From Humidesulfovibrio sp. (GTDB taxonomy: Bacteria > Desulfobacterota > Desulfovibrionia > Desulfovibrionales > Desulfovibrionaceae), in the NCBI GenBank assembly GCA_031292175.1, contig JARLHQ010000028.1, positions 62,001 to 126,000 on the forward strand: a stretch of DNA of 64,000 bases. The letters are read 5' to 3'. How positions within the stretch are numbered: position 1 is the stretch's first letter; each line of letters opens with the position of its first letter. The notes beneath the pieces were generated by a model. The model was not told where the DNA came from, did no database searches, and worked only from the letters and a program-made list of their open reading frames with translations. Positions 17,891 through 27,275 of the stretch are shown here, one piece after another. The position numbers and the translations under genes were made by a program.

Positions 17891-18132
17891 CACCCCTGAA
17901 CATCTGGATTTTTACTGGAAATCAAGCACACCCTCAAACGCCATATTTTGCACAACGAGCCGAGGCGTTGGGATAGAAAAAAGGATCAAAAAACAGATCC
18001 TTGAGGAAAAACGAGACGCCGACATCAACAACTCAAAACAAATGCTCAAATGAGACGGCTCTCCCGACCCCACCAGCCTTCTCACCAGATCCTGCGTCGC
18101 CACGAAGCTTTTGCGACCAGCCTTGCCCTCGC

Positions 18133-19089
18133 CTAATACTCCCCTTCCCTGATCGGCGTCGTCCGCATGTTTCCGTCCGGCACCGTGTACGTGGTGAGCG
18201 TCATGACGTCCGAGCGCACGCCCTCAGCCGTCCGCGCCTCGTGGAGGGTGAAGGGGTCCGTCTTCATGGTCACGCCAGTGGCCGGGTTCCTGTAGCGTAC
18301 CTCGTAGGTGCCCGGCTCCACATTGCGCACGTTAACCGTGCCCGAGGCTGGGATGCTGAACTCCCGCACCACCTCGGCCCGACCCTCCCCAAGCCGCACC
18401 AGCCGCGCCACCAGCGCAGCGTGGCCCTGGCGGTTGTCCACAACCACCCGGCAACGGGCGGAAAGGGGCGCGGTTACGGCGCCTGGTTGCTCGGGCTCCA
18501 GCGGGGCAAGGACGGGCGACGGCGTAGGCAGCTCGCGCTTCGGCGCAACGCGCTTGGTCGCGGGCTGCGTCTTGCGCGCCTGCTCCTGCTGATTCTGCGA
18601 CGGCACGGATGGCGGCGTGGCGCTCTGGTACCACAGCTTCCAGGTCAAGAGCGCGGCAACGACAAAAAGAAACCAGTACTTGCGCACGAACGGCCGCAGA
18701 CTCCGAACAGTCTGAGCGGACTTGTCCGCTGTGGCACTCGTCGCCCACGGGCGCTGGCTCGAATGAGTCTTATTGGTTTGGGCCTGCCCCGGCGGGGCTT
18801 GACCTGCCTGGCTTTGACCGGGTTCGGCCTGACCGGGCTGGGCTTGGCCGGACGGCCGCGCAGCCTCCTGCCGAACGATCCACGCGTCATGCTCGGCGCG
18901 CTTGGCCGGATCAGAGAGCACCGCATAGGCGGCGTTCACCACGGCCATGATGCGCGCAGCCTCCGGATTGTCCGGGTTCCTGTCGGGATGATATTTGAGG
19001 GACAGGGCGCGGTATGCGGCCTGGATGACCTCGAACGGAGCGTTTTGGGCCACGTTCAGGTTGTCGTAGTGCGTATGCAGCTTGCCCAT
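18133..19089 (-). CDS. membrane-anchored J-domain (DnaJ-like) protein
   Basis: N-terminal J domain HYDNLNVAQNAPFEVIQAAYRALSLKYHPDRNPDNPEAA; low-complexity GQAxPGQA linker; TM YWFLFVVAALLTWKLWY. Confidence 0.85.
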   Translation of the reverse strand: MGKLHTHYDNLNVAQNAPFEVIQAAYRALSLKYHPDRNPDNPEAARIMAVVNAAYAVLSDPAKRAEHDAWIVRQEAARPSGQAQPGQAEPGQSQAGQAPPGQAQTNKTHSSQRPWATSATADKSAQTVRSLRPFVRKYWFLFVVAALLTWKLWYQSATPPSVPSQNQQEQARKTQPATKRVAPKRELPTPSPVLAPLEPEQPGAVTAPLSARCRVVVDNRQGHAALVARLVRLGEGRAEVVREFSIPASGTVNVRNVEPGTYEVRYRNPATGVTMKTDPFTLHEARTAEGVRSDVMTLTTYTVPDGNMRTTPIREGEY

Positions 19090-19138
19090 GCCCTGTGTGC
19101 GGTTGTGACGCGTTTTTGAACCGGTGCGGACGTGCGCT

Positions 19139-20218
19139 TTACTCCACGAGTCTTCGCGCCAAATCCAGCGCCGCCACGAAGCTCGTGAGCCTGGCCTTGC
19201 CCGTGCCCACGAGGTCGTAACCCGTGCCGTGGTCCGGCGAGGTGCGGACGATCGGCAGGCCAAGGGTCACATTCACCGCCTCGCCGAAGTGCAGGAGCTT
19301 GAGCGGTGCGAGCCCCTGGTCGTGGTACATGGCCAGCACGGCGGCATAGCGCCCGTGCGCGGCGAAATGGAACAGCGTGTCCGCGGGGATCGGTCCCTCG
19401 ACGTTCAACCCCGCCGCCTTGGCCTCGCGCACCGCTGGCCCCACGACCTCCAGATCCTCTCGCCCAATGCGCCCGCTCTCTCCTGCGTGCGGGTTGAGCC
19501 CGCACACGCCAATGGGGCCACTCAGGCCGAGCCGAGCCACAAAGTCCGCCGTATGCCGGAGCGCACGCAAAATGGCCGCGCGCGTCACCAGCCTCGGCAC
19601 GTCTGCCAGGGGCGGATGCGTGGTCACGAGGCTGACGCGCAGAACCATGGGCTGGGGCTCGCCAGGGACAACGGGGAGCGGCATGGGCCCGCACAGGTGC
19701 ATGGTCACGTTGCCCGCGCCCACGCCCAGGCCCTCGGCCAGAAATTCCGTGTGGCCGGGAAAATGGAACCCGGCCTCCTGTAGACAGGCCTTGTTCAGCG
19801 GGCAGGTGACAAGCCCTTGGATGACGCCTGCCTTGGCTAGGCGCACGGCCAGTTCCAGACTGCGCCCGGCGGCGAGTCCTCCGGACGTGGCTGCCTCGCC
19901 CAAGGGATAATTGAGCCCGGAGAGCCCCTTGGGTTCGACGAAGTAGGCCCCAGGGCCGCGCGCGGCCAACTGTTCGCCCAATTGTTCGCCCAATTGCTCG
20001 ACAGGCCATGCGCTGGCGTCGAGCACCTCGAAGAAGCGCGGACGGCCCTTAAGCGCGTGCATCAGAGGGGACAGAGGCCCGATGATGAGGAGCTTTTCGC
20101 CCTGCTGCTCGTAGTGCTGGGGGGCATCCGCCAGGGTGCGGACCACCAGCTCTGGCCCCAGGCCGCAGGGATCGCCCAGGGTAATGGCCAGCACGCGGCC
20201 CTTCGGCGTTTCCGTCAT
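19139..20218 (-). CDS. pdxA: 4-hydroxythreonine-4-phosphate dehydrogenase
   Basis: ITLGDPCGLGPELV; GHTEFLAEGLG; CGLNPHAGESGRIGREDLEVVGPAV; AMYHDQGLAPLKLLHFGEAVNVTLGLPIVRTSPDHGT. Confidence 0.95.
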   Translation of the reverse strand: MTETPKGRVLAITLGDPCGLGPELVVRTLADAPQHYEQQGEKLLIIGPLSPLMHALKGRPRFFEVLDASAWPVEQLGEQLGEQLAARGPGAYFVEPKGLSGLNYPLGEAATSGGLAAGRSLELAVRLAKAGVIQGLVTCPLNKACLQEAGFHFPGHTEFLAEGLGVGAGNVTMHLCGPMPLPVVPGEPQPMVLRVSLVTTHPPLADVPRLVTRAAILRALRHTADFVARLGLSGPIGVCGLNPHAGESGRIGREDLEVVGPAVREAKAAGLNVEGPIPADTLFHFAAHGRYAAVLAMYHDQGLAPLKLLHFGEAVNVTLGLPIVRTSPDHGTGYDLVGTGKARLTSFVAALDLARRLVE

Positions 20219-20232
20219 TGTTTCGCCTCCGG

Positions 20233-22137
20233 CTACTGGCCTTCGTCACCGCGCGTGAACGCAATGGCGGCGAGCGGCGGCAGGGTCAGAGTCAGAAAGC
20301 TTGCGCCGTCGTGTTGAGCGGCCTCTTGTCCGCCCCCGTTGCCCACGTTGGAACCGCCATAGATGCCGGCGTCGGTGTTCAGGATCTCGCGCCACCAGCC
20401 CGGGCCGGAGCAGCGCACGTTGTAGCCCTCACGCACCACGGGCGTGAAGTTGAACACCCAGAGCACGGGCTCACGGTTCGGGGCCTTGCGCGCAAAGCTG
20501 ATGACGGAGTTGCTCCAATCGCGGAAGTCCATCCACTCGAAGCCTTCCCAGGTGGTGTCGGCCTCATGCATGGCCGGGCGGCTCTTCAGCAGGTGGTTCA
20601 GGTCGCCCACCAGCCGCGACACGCCCGTGTGCGTGGCGAAATCGTGCAGGATCCAGTCCAACTCCTTCTTGCAGTCCCACTCGTTCCACTGGCCGAACTC
20701 GCTGCCCATGAAAAGCAGCTTTTTGCCTGGGTGCGCCCACTGATAGGCCAACAGAAGACGCAGGTTGGCGAACTGCTGCCATATGTCGCCGGGCATTTTG
20801 GAGAGCAGCGCGCCTTTGCCGTGCACGACCTCGTCGTGGGAAAGCGGCAGCACGAAGTTCTCGGTAAAGGCGTAAAGCATGGAGAAGGTCAGGCTGTTGT
20901 GGTGGTATGCGCGGTGGATGGGCTCCTTGCTGAAGTATGTCAGCGTGTCGTTCATCCAGCCCATGTTCCACTTGAAGGTGAAGCCAAGACCGCCGGTGTA
21001 CGTGGGACGCGAAACGCCGGGCCAGGCGGTGGACTCCTCGGCGATCATGAGCCCGCCCGGATAGTCGGAGTGCACGACCGTGTTGAGTTCCTTCAAGAGC
21101 TCAATGGCCTCCAGGTTCTCGCGCCCGCCGAATTCGTTGGGAATCCACTGCCCCTCCTGGCGCGAGTAGTCCAGGTAGAGCATGGAGGCCACGGCGTCGA
21201 TGCGGATGCCATCGATGTGGAACTCCTTGAACCAGTAAAGAGCGTTGGCCAGCAGGAAGTTTTTGACCTCGTGGCGGCCGTAGTTGAAGATGAACGTGCC
21301 CCAATCCTGGTGTTCGCCCTTGCGCGGATCCTCATGCTCAAAAAGCGCGGTGCCGTCGAAGCGGCCCAGGCACCATTCGTCCTTGGGGAAGTGCCCCGGC
21401 ACCCAATCCAGGATGACGCCGATGTCCGCCTGGTGGCAGCGGTCGATGAAATACCGCAGGTCGTCGGGCTCGCCGAAACGCGACGTGGGCGCGAAGTAGT
21501 GACTGGTCTGGTAGCCCCACGACTCGTCCAGCGGGTGCTCGGCCAGGGGCATGAACTCGATGTGCGTAAAGCCCAGCTCCTTCACGTAGCTGATGAGTTC
21601 CTCGGCCAGTTGACGGTAGGAGAGGAACTTGCCGTCGCGCATGCGCCATGAGCCCGCGTGGACCTCATACACGGACTGCGGGCGACTGAGCGGCGGATTG
21701 TGCCGCGCGCGCTCGTCCAGCCAGACGGTGTCGTTCCACTGGTACCCGTCCAGCGGGCATGTGCGCGAGGCGTTGCCCGGCCGCATCTCGGCAAAGAAGG
21801 CGAAAGGGTCGGTCTTGAAGATGGTGTGGCCGTTCTGGGCCTTGACCGCGAACTTGTACAGTTCACCACTCGCCAGCCCGGGCACGAAGCCCGCCCAGAT
21901 GCCTGAGGAGCCTACGGGATACAGCGGATGCGCCTTGCCGAGCCAGCCGTTGAAGGGCCCCACAAGGCTGACCTTGCGGGCGTTCGGAGCCCACACAGCA
22001 AAGCGGTAGCCCCTCGCGCCTGATTGCTCATGCGGGTGCGCGCCCAGAATGCGGTACAGATCCCAATGCTCGCCCTTGCCGAAGAGATAGAGGTCGAAGG
22101 GTTCGATGAACACCGGCTGGGTCGCGTGCTGGGTCAT
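20233..22137 (-). CDS. glgB: 1,4-alpha-glucan branching enzyme
   Basis: GH13 motifs: FTHIEFMPLAEHPLDESWGYQ, GIRIDAVASMLYLDYSR, ESTAWPGVSRP, LPLSHDEVVHGKGALL. Confidence 0.97.
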   Translation of the reverse strand: MTQHATQPVFIEPFDLYLFGKGEHWDLYRILGAHPHEQSGARGYRFAVWAPNARKVSLVGPFNGWLGKAHPLYPVGSSGIWAGFVPGLASGELYKFAVKAQNGHTIFKTDPFAFFAEMRPGNASRTCPLDGYQWNDTVWLDERARHNPPLSRPQSVYEVHAGSWRMRDGKFLSYRQLAEELISYVKELGFTHIEFMPLAEHPLDESWGYQTSHYFAPTSRFGEPDDLRYFIDRCHQADIGVILDWVPGHFPKDEWCLGRFDGTALFEHEDPRKGEHQDWGTFIFNYGRHEVKNFLLANALYWFKEFHIDGIRIDAVASMLYLDYSRQEGQWIPNEFGGRENLEAIELLKELNTVVHSDYPGGLMIAEESTAWPGVSRPTYTGGLGFTFKWNMGWMNDTLTYFSKEPIHRAYHHNSLTFSMLYAFTENFVLPLSHDEVVHGKGALLSKMPGDIWQQFANLRLLLAYQWAHPGKKLLFMGSEFGQWNEWDCKKELDWILHDFATHTGVSRLVGDLNHLLKSRPAMHEADTTWEGFEWMDFRDWSNSVISFARKAPNREPVLWVFNFTPVVREGYNVRCSGPGWWREILNTDAGIYGGSNVGNGGGQEAAQHDGASFLTLTLPPLAAIAFTRGDEGQ

Positions 22138-22261
22138 GCGTCGCTCCTGTTTAGGCGGGAGAAAATCTCCACGGCGGCAGGTCAAGTCCGTCCTACTAAA
22201 ATAAACGATACCCCACTTGCGTGCCGCAGACAATCTCCAGGATGCGGCTTTCTGCCCGTCT

Positions 22262-22846
22262 TTACAGCCCCATGAGTTCGACCAGGGGACTCCAGCGGCG
22301 CAAAAGCTCCGCCATTTGCTCATAGCCCGCGGCGTTCGGATGAATGCCGTCCGCCACGAGCGAGGCCATGTACGAAGCGTTTGCAGCAAGCGGCGCGTGG
22401 AAGTCGAAGGTGGGCACCGCGATTTCATCGCAGATGCCGCGCAGGTGCTGGCCCACATTCTCGATATGCGCGGACCAGTCCGGGTCGTGCGCGGGCGGCG
22501 GGGCGATGTAGAGCGTGCGGCCCAGCCCGGCGGCGGTGGTCAGAATCTCGCGGGAGGCGCGCAGGGTCTCCTCGTGAGGGATCTTGTGCAGGCCATCAGC
22601 CGCGCCGAAGCTGAACACAAAGGCCATGTCCTCGTTCGGGCGGCGGCGGCGGTCGGATTCCTCGCGCCAGCGCGCGGCGATGCGCAGGGAGGAATCACTG
22701 CGCAACCCGAGGTTGCACACTGTAAGCGTCCGCGACCGCTGCACGTCTTGCGCGAAGCTGAGCCGGGCCAACCGGCCCACCCAACCCATGGCGTACTCGT
22801 CGCCGATACCCTGGGTCAGCGAATCACCGATGAAACAAATGACCAT
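22262..22846 (-). CDS. SGNH/GDSL-family hydrolase
   Basis: MVICFIGDSLTQGIGDE and DGIHPNAAGYEQMAELL. Confidence 0.85.
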   Translation of the reverse strand: MVICFIGDSLTQGIGDEYAMGWVGRLARLSFAQDVQRSRTLTVCNLGLRSDSSLRIAARWREESDRRRRPNEDMAFVFSFGAADGLHKIPHEETLRASREILTTAAGLGRTLYIAPPPAHDPDWSAHIENVGQHLRGICDEIAVPTFDFHAPLAANASYMASLVADGIHPNAAGYEQMAELLRRWSPLVELMGL

Positions 22847-22858
22847 GCGCAGAACTCC

Positions 22859-23326
22859 TTAATCCAGTTTGAGCCGGGCCGTGGCTTTTTCCACGCGGAT
22901 GGCGACCACGGCGGTTTTGGCAAAAATATTCTCGTCGTAGGGGAAATTGTCCGCACCAGCGTATTTCTTCATAATGGCGCCAAGCCCGGCCCGCTTCTCC
23001 TCCAGGGACTCCACAAGGCGCACCGGGCCTGAGCCTAGCACGCAACGGAACTTGTAGCCCCATTGGCAGGCCTTCGCGCCGGTCTTCATTTCCAGGTCCG
23101 CGGCGGCGGAAAAGGCCACGCTGGTCTCTTCGGCCTCGGCGCGGCGCAGCGCCTCGAACTTGCGCCCCTTGCGGGCCGAATGGAAATACACCATGCCGTC
23201 GGCGTAGGCGAAGTTCACGGGCACGCTGTACAGCCCGGCCTCGTCCTTGAGGGCAAGACTCAGGTATTCCGCGCAGTCCAGGACATCGGCCACTGCCGTC
23301 CAATCCTCGGTCACGTCTTTACGCAT
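22859..23326 (-). CDS. pyridoxamine 5'-phosphate oxidase-related protein
   Basis: 155 aa; YLSLALKDEAGLYSVPVNFAYADGMVYFHSARKGRKFEALRR. Confidence 0.8.
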   Translation of the reverse strand: MRKDVTEDWTAVADVLDCAEYLSLALKDEAGLYSVPVNFAYADGMVYFHSARKGRKFEALRRAEAEETSVAFSAAADLEMKTGAKACQWGYKFRCVLGSGPVRLVESLEEKRAGLGAIMKKYAGADNFPYDENIFAKTAVVAIRVEKATARLKLD

Positions 23327-23493
23327 GAAGTCTCCGAAAGGTTGCGGTTTGGCTTCCGGGCCGGTTTTTATCCCCTTTGCCAGAGGGCATCAAGAGGGCT
23401 GGATTTGAGGAAATATCCGTTCCTGGGATTGCCAGCCGGGGGGCTTGCGCTTACTTTTGCGGGGCATTGATTCCAGCACGCCAGGAGCGCTCC

Positions 23494-24165
23494 ATGAAAT
23501 CCGCCATTCTGCTTTTTCTCGACCAGCCTCTGCCCGTCTTAAGCCAGCTCGCCCCCGGTGAAAGCCCAGACCCGCTCGCCGTGGCCCTGGTGCGCGACAC
23601 CCTGCGCAACCTGGCGGACCTTGAGGCGGATGTGTTCGTTTTTCTCACGCCCGACGAAGACAAGGACAAGGCCCGCGAGGTGCTGGGCAAGGGAGCGTTC
23701 AAACTGGCAAACGCGCTCGGCCGCAACCTGCAGACCCAGCAGCGCAACGCCTTCCGCCTTGTGTTTGCGCGCGGCTACGAGCGGGCCATCCTGCTGGCCA
23801 ACGCCATGCCCGACCTTCCCGGCCACGCGGTGCAGTCCGCGCTCGAATCCCTGGGCTGGAAATGCTGCTGCCTGGGGCCGGTTCCCAGCGGCCTGGATGG
23901 CGCTCCCGACGGGCTGTATGCCATGGGCTTCGACTTCGAGGGCTACACCACCGACGCCCTGGACATGGTGGACCAGGAGAGACCCAATGTCTTCGGCCGG
24001 CTGGAGACCCTGCTGCTGTTCTACGAACGCAAGGTCAAAGTGCTTGCGCCCTATAGTCCTGTGGCCTCCCTGGACGACGCCCCGGCTTTGGCCACGCGCT
24101 GCAAGGACACCCGCTTCTCGCTGCTGCCCTCGGTGCGCCTGGCTACGGAACGCGCCGGTCTCTAA
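23494..24165 (+). CDS. DUF2064-like (glycosyltransferase-fold) protein
   Basis: Pattern ...QTQQRNAFRLVFARGYERAILLANAMPDLPGHAVQSALESLGW...GPVPSGLDGAPDGLYAMGF. Confidence 0.6.
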   Translation: MKSAILLFLDQPLPVLSQLAPGESPDPLAVALVRDTLRNLADLEADVFVFLTPDEDKDKAREVLGKGAFKLANALGRNLQTQQRNAFRLVFARGYERAILLANAMPDLPGHAVQSALESLGWKCCCLGPVPSGLDGAPDGLYAMGFDFEGYTTDALDMVDQERPNVFGRLETLLLFYERKVKVLAPYSPVASLDDAPALATRCKDTRFSLLPSVRLATERAGL

Positions 24166-24171
24166 GCCCCG

Positions 24172-25554
24172 TCAGACGATCGCCCGGCCCGGCCGGGGCG
24201 CCTCGCGCAGCAGTTCCGCCAGCACGGTCAGGCCGCGCTCCAGTTCCTCGCGGTTGCGCGCCGCTGAAAGCGACACGCGCACCGCGGCCGGAGCCGGGGT
24301 CTGCCCCACAGCGAAGGCGTCGCCCGCGATGACCACCACCCCGCGCAGAGCCGCCGCGCGCTCGAAATCCGCGGCGCGCCAGGGCTCCGGCAGCATGAGC
24401 CAGATGAAATAGCCATGCGGCAGAGCTGCGAACGCGCATCCGGCCAGCACCCGGTGCGCCACTTCATTGCGGCGCGCGGCCTCGGCCAGTTTGCGGCGCA
24501 GTACGCTCTCGGCCGTGCCGTCAAAGATCCAGGACGCAGTGATCTCCGCGCACAGGGGCGAGGCCATCCACATGGTGCTCGTAATGCCAAGACCCAAACG
24601 CTCCACGTACTCGTGCGGGCTGGCCACAAAGCCGACGCGCAGGCCTCCGTCCACCATCTTGGACACACTGCACACAAGAAAGGCGCGCTCCGCCGCGAAT
24701 TCCGCCAGCGGAACGCAGGGCTCTCCCGTGGTCAGCGCATAGGCCGCATCCTCCACCACCAGGAGATTGCGGGCGCGCGCAAGTTTGGCCAGCCGCTCCT
24801 GCCGCTCCGGGCTTGGCGAGGCCGTGGTCGGATTATGCGCTCCGGGCATGCAGTATAGCCCGCGCACGCCTTCACGCGCGCAGGCCTCTTCCAGGGCCTC
24901 CGGGATAATGCCCTCGCCGTCCATGGCCACGGGCACGAGCTTGATCCCCAGCAGGGACGAAGCCGAGATGAGGCCGGGATAATTGAGCTGCCCCACGGCC
25001 ACGCGGTCGCCGTGCCGGAACAGCACGGAAAACAGCACAAACAAGCCGTGCTGCCCCCCCGCCGTCACCAGCACCTGCTCGGGCGAAGTCTTGACTCCGT
25101 AGAGCCCGCACCACTTCGCCCCGGCTTCGCGGTGCCGCGCCATGCCGCGCGAGGGCTGATAGCGCAGAAATTCCTGCACATCGGAACGTCCGGCCAAGTC
25201 GCGCAGGGCCGCGCCCAGATCCGGATCCAGACCGTACATGTCTGTCACCAGCCCGAGATCGATGTTCGCCTGCGCGCCAGGACCGCCGCCCCACCAGGGC
25301 CCGCCGCCCTCCGGGACCGGTCGCACGATGGTGCCGCGCCCGACCTCGCCGCGCACCGCACCACGTCGGGCGGCCTCGGCGTAGCCGCGCGTGACCGTGC
25401 CCACGGTGACGCCAAGGGTGTCGGCCAGATCGCGGTGGGTGGGCAGGCGCTGCCCAGGTGCGAGGTTTCCGCTCGCGATATCGGCCTCAATGGCATCGGC
25501 CAGCCCAAGGTACTTGGGGCGGTCTTCCGGCAGGTGTGGCGTCCAAATTGTCAT
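24172..25554 (-). CDS. MocR-type GntR regulator with aminotransferase domain
   Basis: N-terminal wHTH (LAPGQRLPTHRDLADTLGVTVGTVTRGYAEAARRG) plus fold-type I PLP domain (VVEDAAYALTTGEPC, CSVSKMVDGGLRVGF). Confidence 0.93.
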   Translation of the reverse strand: MTIWTPHLPEDRPKYLGLADAIEADIASGNLAPGQRLPTHRDLADTLGVTVGTVTRGYAEAARRGAVRGEVGRGTIVRPVPEGGGPWWGGGPGAQANIDLGLVTDMYGLDPDLGAALRDLAGRSDVQEFLRYQPSRGMARHREAGAKWCGLYGVKTSPEQVLVTAGGQHGLFVLFSVLFRHGDRVAVGQLNYPGLISASSLLGIKLVPVAMDGEGIIPEALEEACAREGVRGLYCMPGAHNPTTASPSPERQERLAKLARARNLLVVEDAAYALTTGEPCVPLAEFAAERAFLVCSVSKMVDGGLRVGFVASPHEYVERLGLGITSTMWMASPLCAEITASWIFDGTAESVLRRKLAEAARRNEVAHRVLAGCAFAALPHGYFIWLMLPEPWRAADFERAAALRGVVVIAGDAFAVGQTPAPAAVRVSLSAARNREELERGLTVLAELLREAPRPGRAIV

Positions 25555-25569
25555 GGTTACAATAAATAC

Positions 25570-25582
25570 ATTGACCGTCAAT
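25570..25582. promoter_or_regulatory. candidate operator between mocR-like and lysE-like genes
   Basis: ATTGAC-C-GTCAAT inverted repeat, followed by another TGTCAA half-site. Confidence 0.4.
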
Positions 25583-25744
25583 ATCTGTCAACATACAAGC
25601 TGAGACAGTAGCAAATAGCTTCAACAAAACCTTTTTACCAGGAGATTTAATCATGATGACAATTACAAATTGTATCCATCCAGCAGGACGAGCGCACATC
25701 ATGCCCCAGCAGATCAGCACCCGGCACAGAGACAGGAGGAAACA

Positions 25745-26413
25745 ATGACCACGCAGCTCTTCACCTCGCTTTGCCTTTTCGCTTTCGCCACCTCCATCAC
25801 CCCCGGCCCGAACAACGCGCTGCTCTTCGCGTCCGGCGTCAACTACGGCATCCGCCGCACCATGCCACACCTGCTCGGCGTAACGCTCGGCTTCACCTTC
25901 ATGCAGCTGGCCCTTGGCCTGGGCGTCGGCTTCGTGTTCAAGGCCGTGCCCGGACTCTACCCCACTCTGCGCGCGCTCGGCGCGGCCTATCTGCTGTACC
26001 TGGCCTGGCGCATCGCCACCGCCGCGCCGCCTCCTGAGATGGCTCTGGGCCTAGCCGACGAGACCGTGCGTAAAGAGGGCTCCCCCACACAACGCGCCGC
26101 CGCGCGCCCCATGACCTTTTTCGAGGCCACAGCCTTCCAGTGGGTAAACCCCAAGGCCGTGCTGATGTGCGTCACCGCCATCAGCACCTATGTCCCGCCA
26201 GAGCAGCCCGTGGCGGGCGCCCTGCTCGTCACCGGCGTGTTCTTTTTCGCGGGAATGCCCTGCGTGGCCCTCTGGGCGATGCTCGGTTCGGGCCTGCGCG
26301 GCTTTCTGCGGGACCGCGCAAGACTGCGCGCCTTCAACATTGGCATGGCCGTGCTGCTGGTGGCCAGCATGGCCCCCCTGGCCAAGGACATTCTGCCCGG
26401 CGGGCTTTTTTAG
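25745..26413 (+). CDS. LysE-family amino acid exporter
   Basis: FATSITPGPNNALLFASGVNYGIRRTMPHLLGVTLGFTFMQLALGLG. Confidence 0.92.
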   Translation: MTTQLFTSLCLFAFATSITPGPNNALLFASGVNYGIRRTMPHLLGVTLGFTFMQLALGLGVGFVFKAVPGLYPTLRALGAAYLLYLAWRIATAAPPPEMALGLADETVRKEGSPTQRAAARPMTFFEATAFQWVNPKAVLMCVTAISTYVPPEQPVAGALLVTGVFFFAGMPCVALWAMLGSGLRGFLRDRARLRAFNIGMAVLLVASMAPLAKDILPGGLF

Positions 26414-26438
26414 AGCCTGCAAGGAAGGAGAACGCGCC

Positions 26439-26618
26439 ATGGTGCCATTGCTATCGGAATGTTGGAGATTCGTTGAGTATTTGTTGCGCCCGGAGGATGA
26501 GACGGAAGGCGCGAGATGGCCGAACGCCCCGGTCTGGGCCCTTGCGGGCGCGGCCAAGGCCCTGTTCTGGGCCGGTGTCGCGCTTCTGGCCGGGCTTGGC
26601 CTGGCGCGGCTCGGCTAG
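26439..26618 (+). CDS. small predicted membrane protein (59 aa)
   Basis: ATG preceded by AAGGAAGGAG; MVPLLSECWRFVEYLLRPEDETEGARWPNAPVWALAGAAKALFWAGVALLAGLGLARLG. Confidence 0.6.
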   Translation: MVPLLSECWRFVEYLLRPEDETEGARWPNAPVWALAGAAKALFWAGVALLAGLGLARLG

Positions 26619-26627
26619 GGAGTAGAC

Positions 26628-27260
26628 TTAAGGCTGCTTGCGGGTCAGTGCGGCGCGCAAATCGGCCTCAAGGTCGGCGTAAATGCCGGCCACGGCTTCA
26701 CGCTGGGCGCGCACAAGCTCCTGCGGGGAATTGGCGGCCAGCGCCACGCGCCTGCTGTACTCGCGGGTAAACACCACCTGGCGCTCCTCGCCCGTGGACT
26801 TGAACAGGATGAACTGCATCTCGGCCACGGCCTGGGCGGGCTGCACGGCGAAATCGCCGTGCAGGGCCGAAACATTGCCCTCCAGAATGTAACCGGATTC
26901 GGCGAGGCTGCCCGGACCGACGACATTGGCGAAAACACATGCGGAGGTGAGCCAGGCCCGGAGATCCTGGGTCAGCATGTCCGCAGGGCTCACGAAGAAC
27001 AGGTTGTAATAGTCCGCCGACCAGGCCGAGGGCGCGGTGCGATACACCAGCTCTCGGCCTGCGGTGCGCGGCGCCGCCTGCAAACGCCGCACGAGCAGCG
27101 TGGTCGGAGAGACGGTGGGAATGACAACCGCCTGCGCGGAGGCCGGGCGCGTGACCTCGAGCGCATAAAAATGCTGGTCCAAGGGCTGGCGCTGCAGCTT
27201 CACGCAGGAGGCGGCCAGGAGCAGAGCCAGGCACAGGGAAATAATCGCGGCGATGCGCAT
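26628..27260 (-). CDS. ABC-type transport auxiliary lipoprotein (PqiC-like)
   Basis: Lipobox LLLAASC; last gene of the MCE operon. Confidence 0.85.
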   Translation of the reverse strand: MRIAAIISLCLALLLAASCVKLQRQPLDQHFYALEVTRPASAQAVVIPTVSPTTLLVRRLQAAPRTAGRELVYRTAPSAWSADYYNLFFVSPADMLTQDLRAWLTSACVFANVVGPGSLAESGYILEGNVSALHGDFAVQPAQAVAEMQFILFKSTGEERQVVFTREYSRRVALAANSPQELVRAQREAVAGIYADLEADLRAALTRKQP

Positions 27261-27275
27261 TGGGGCGGCCTCCGT

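Noticed and set aside
18790-18870. Direct-repeat-like GC sequence as a possible mobile or CRISPR-like repeat
   Set aside because: It encodes the GQAxPGQA linker of the J-domain protein; coding low complexity explains it
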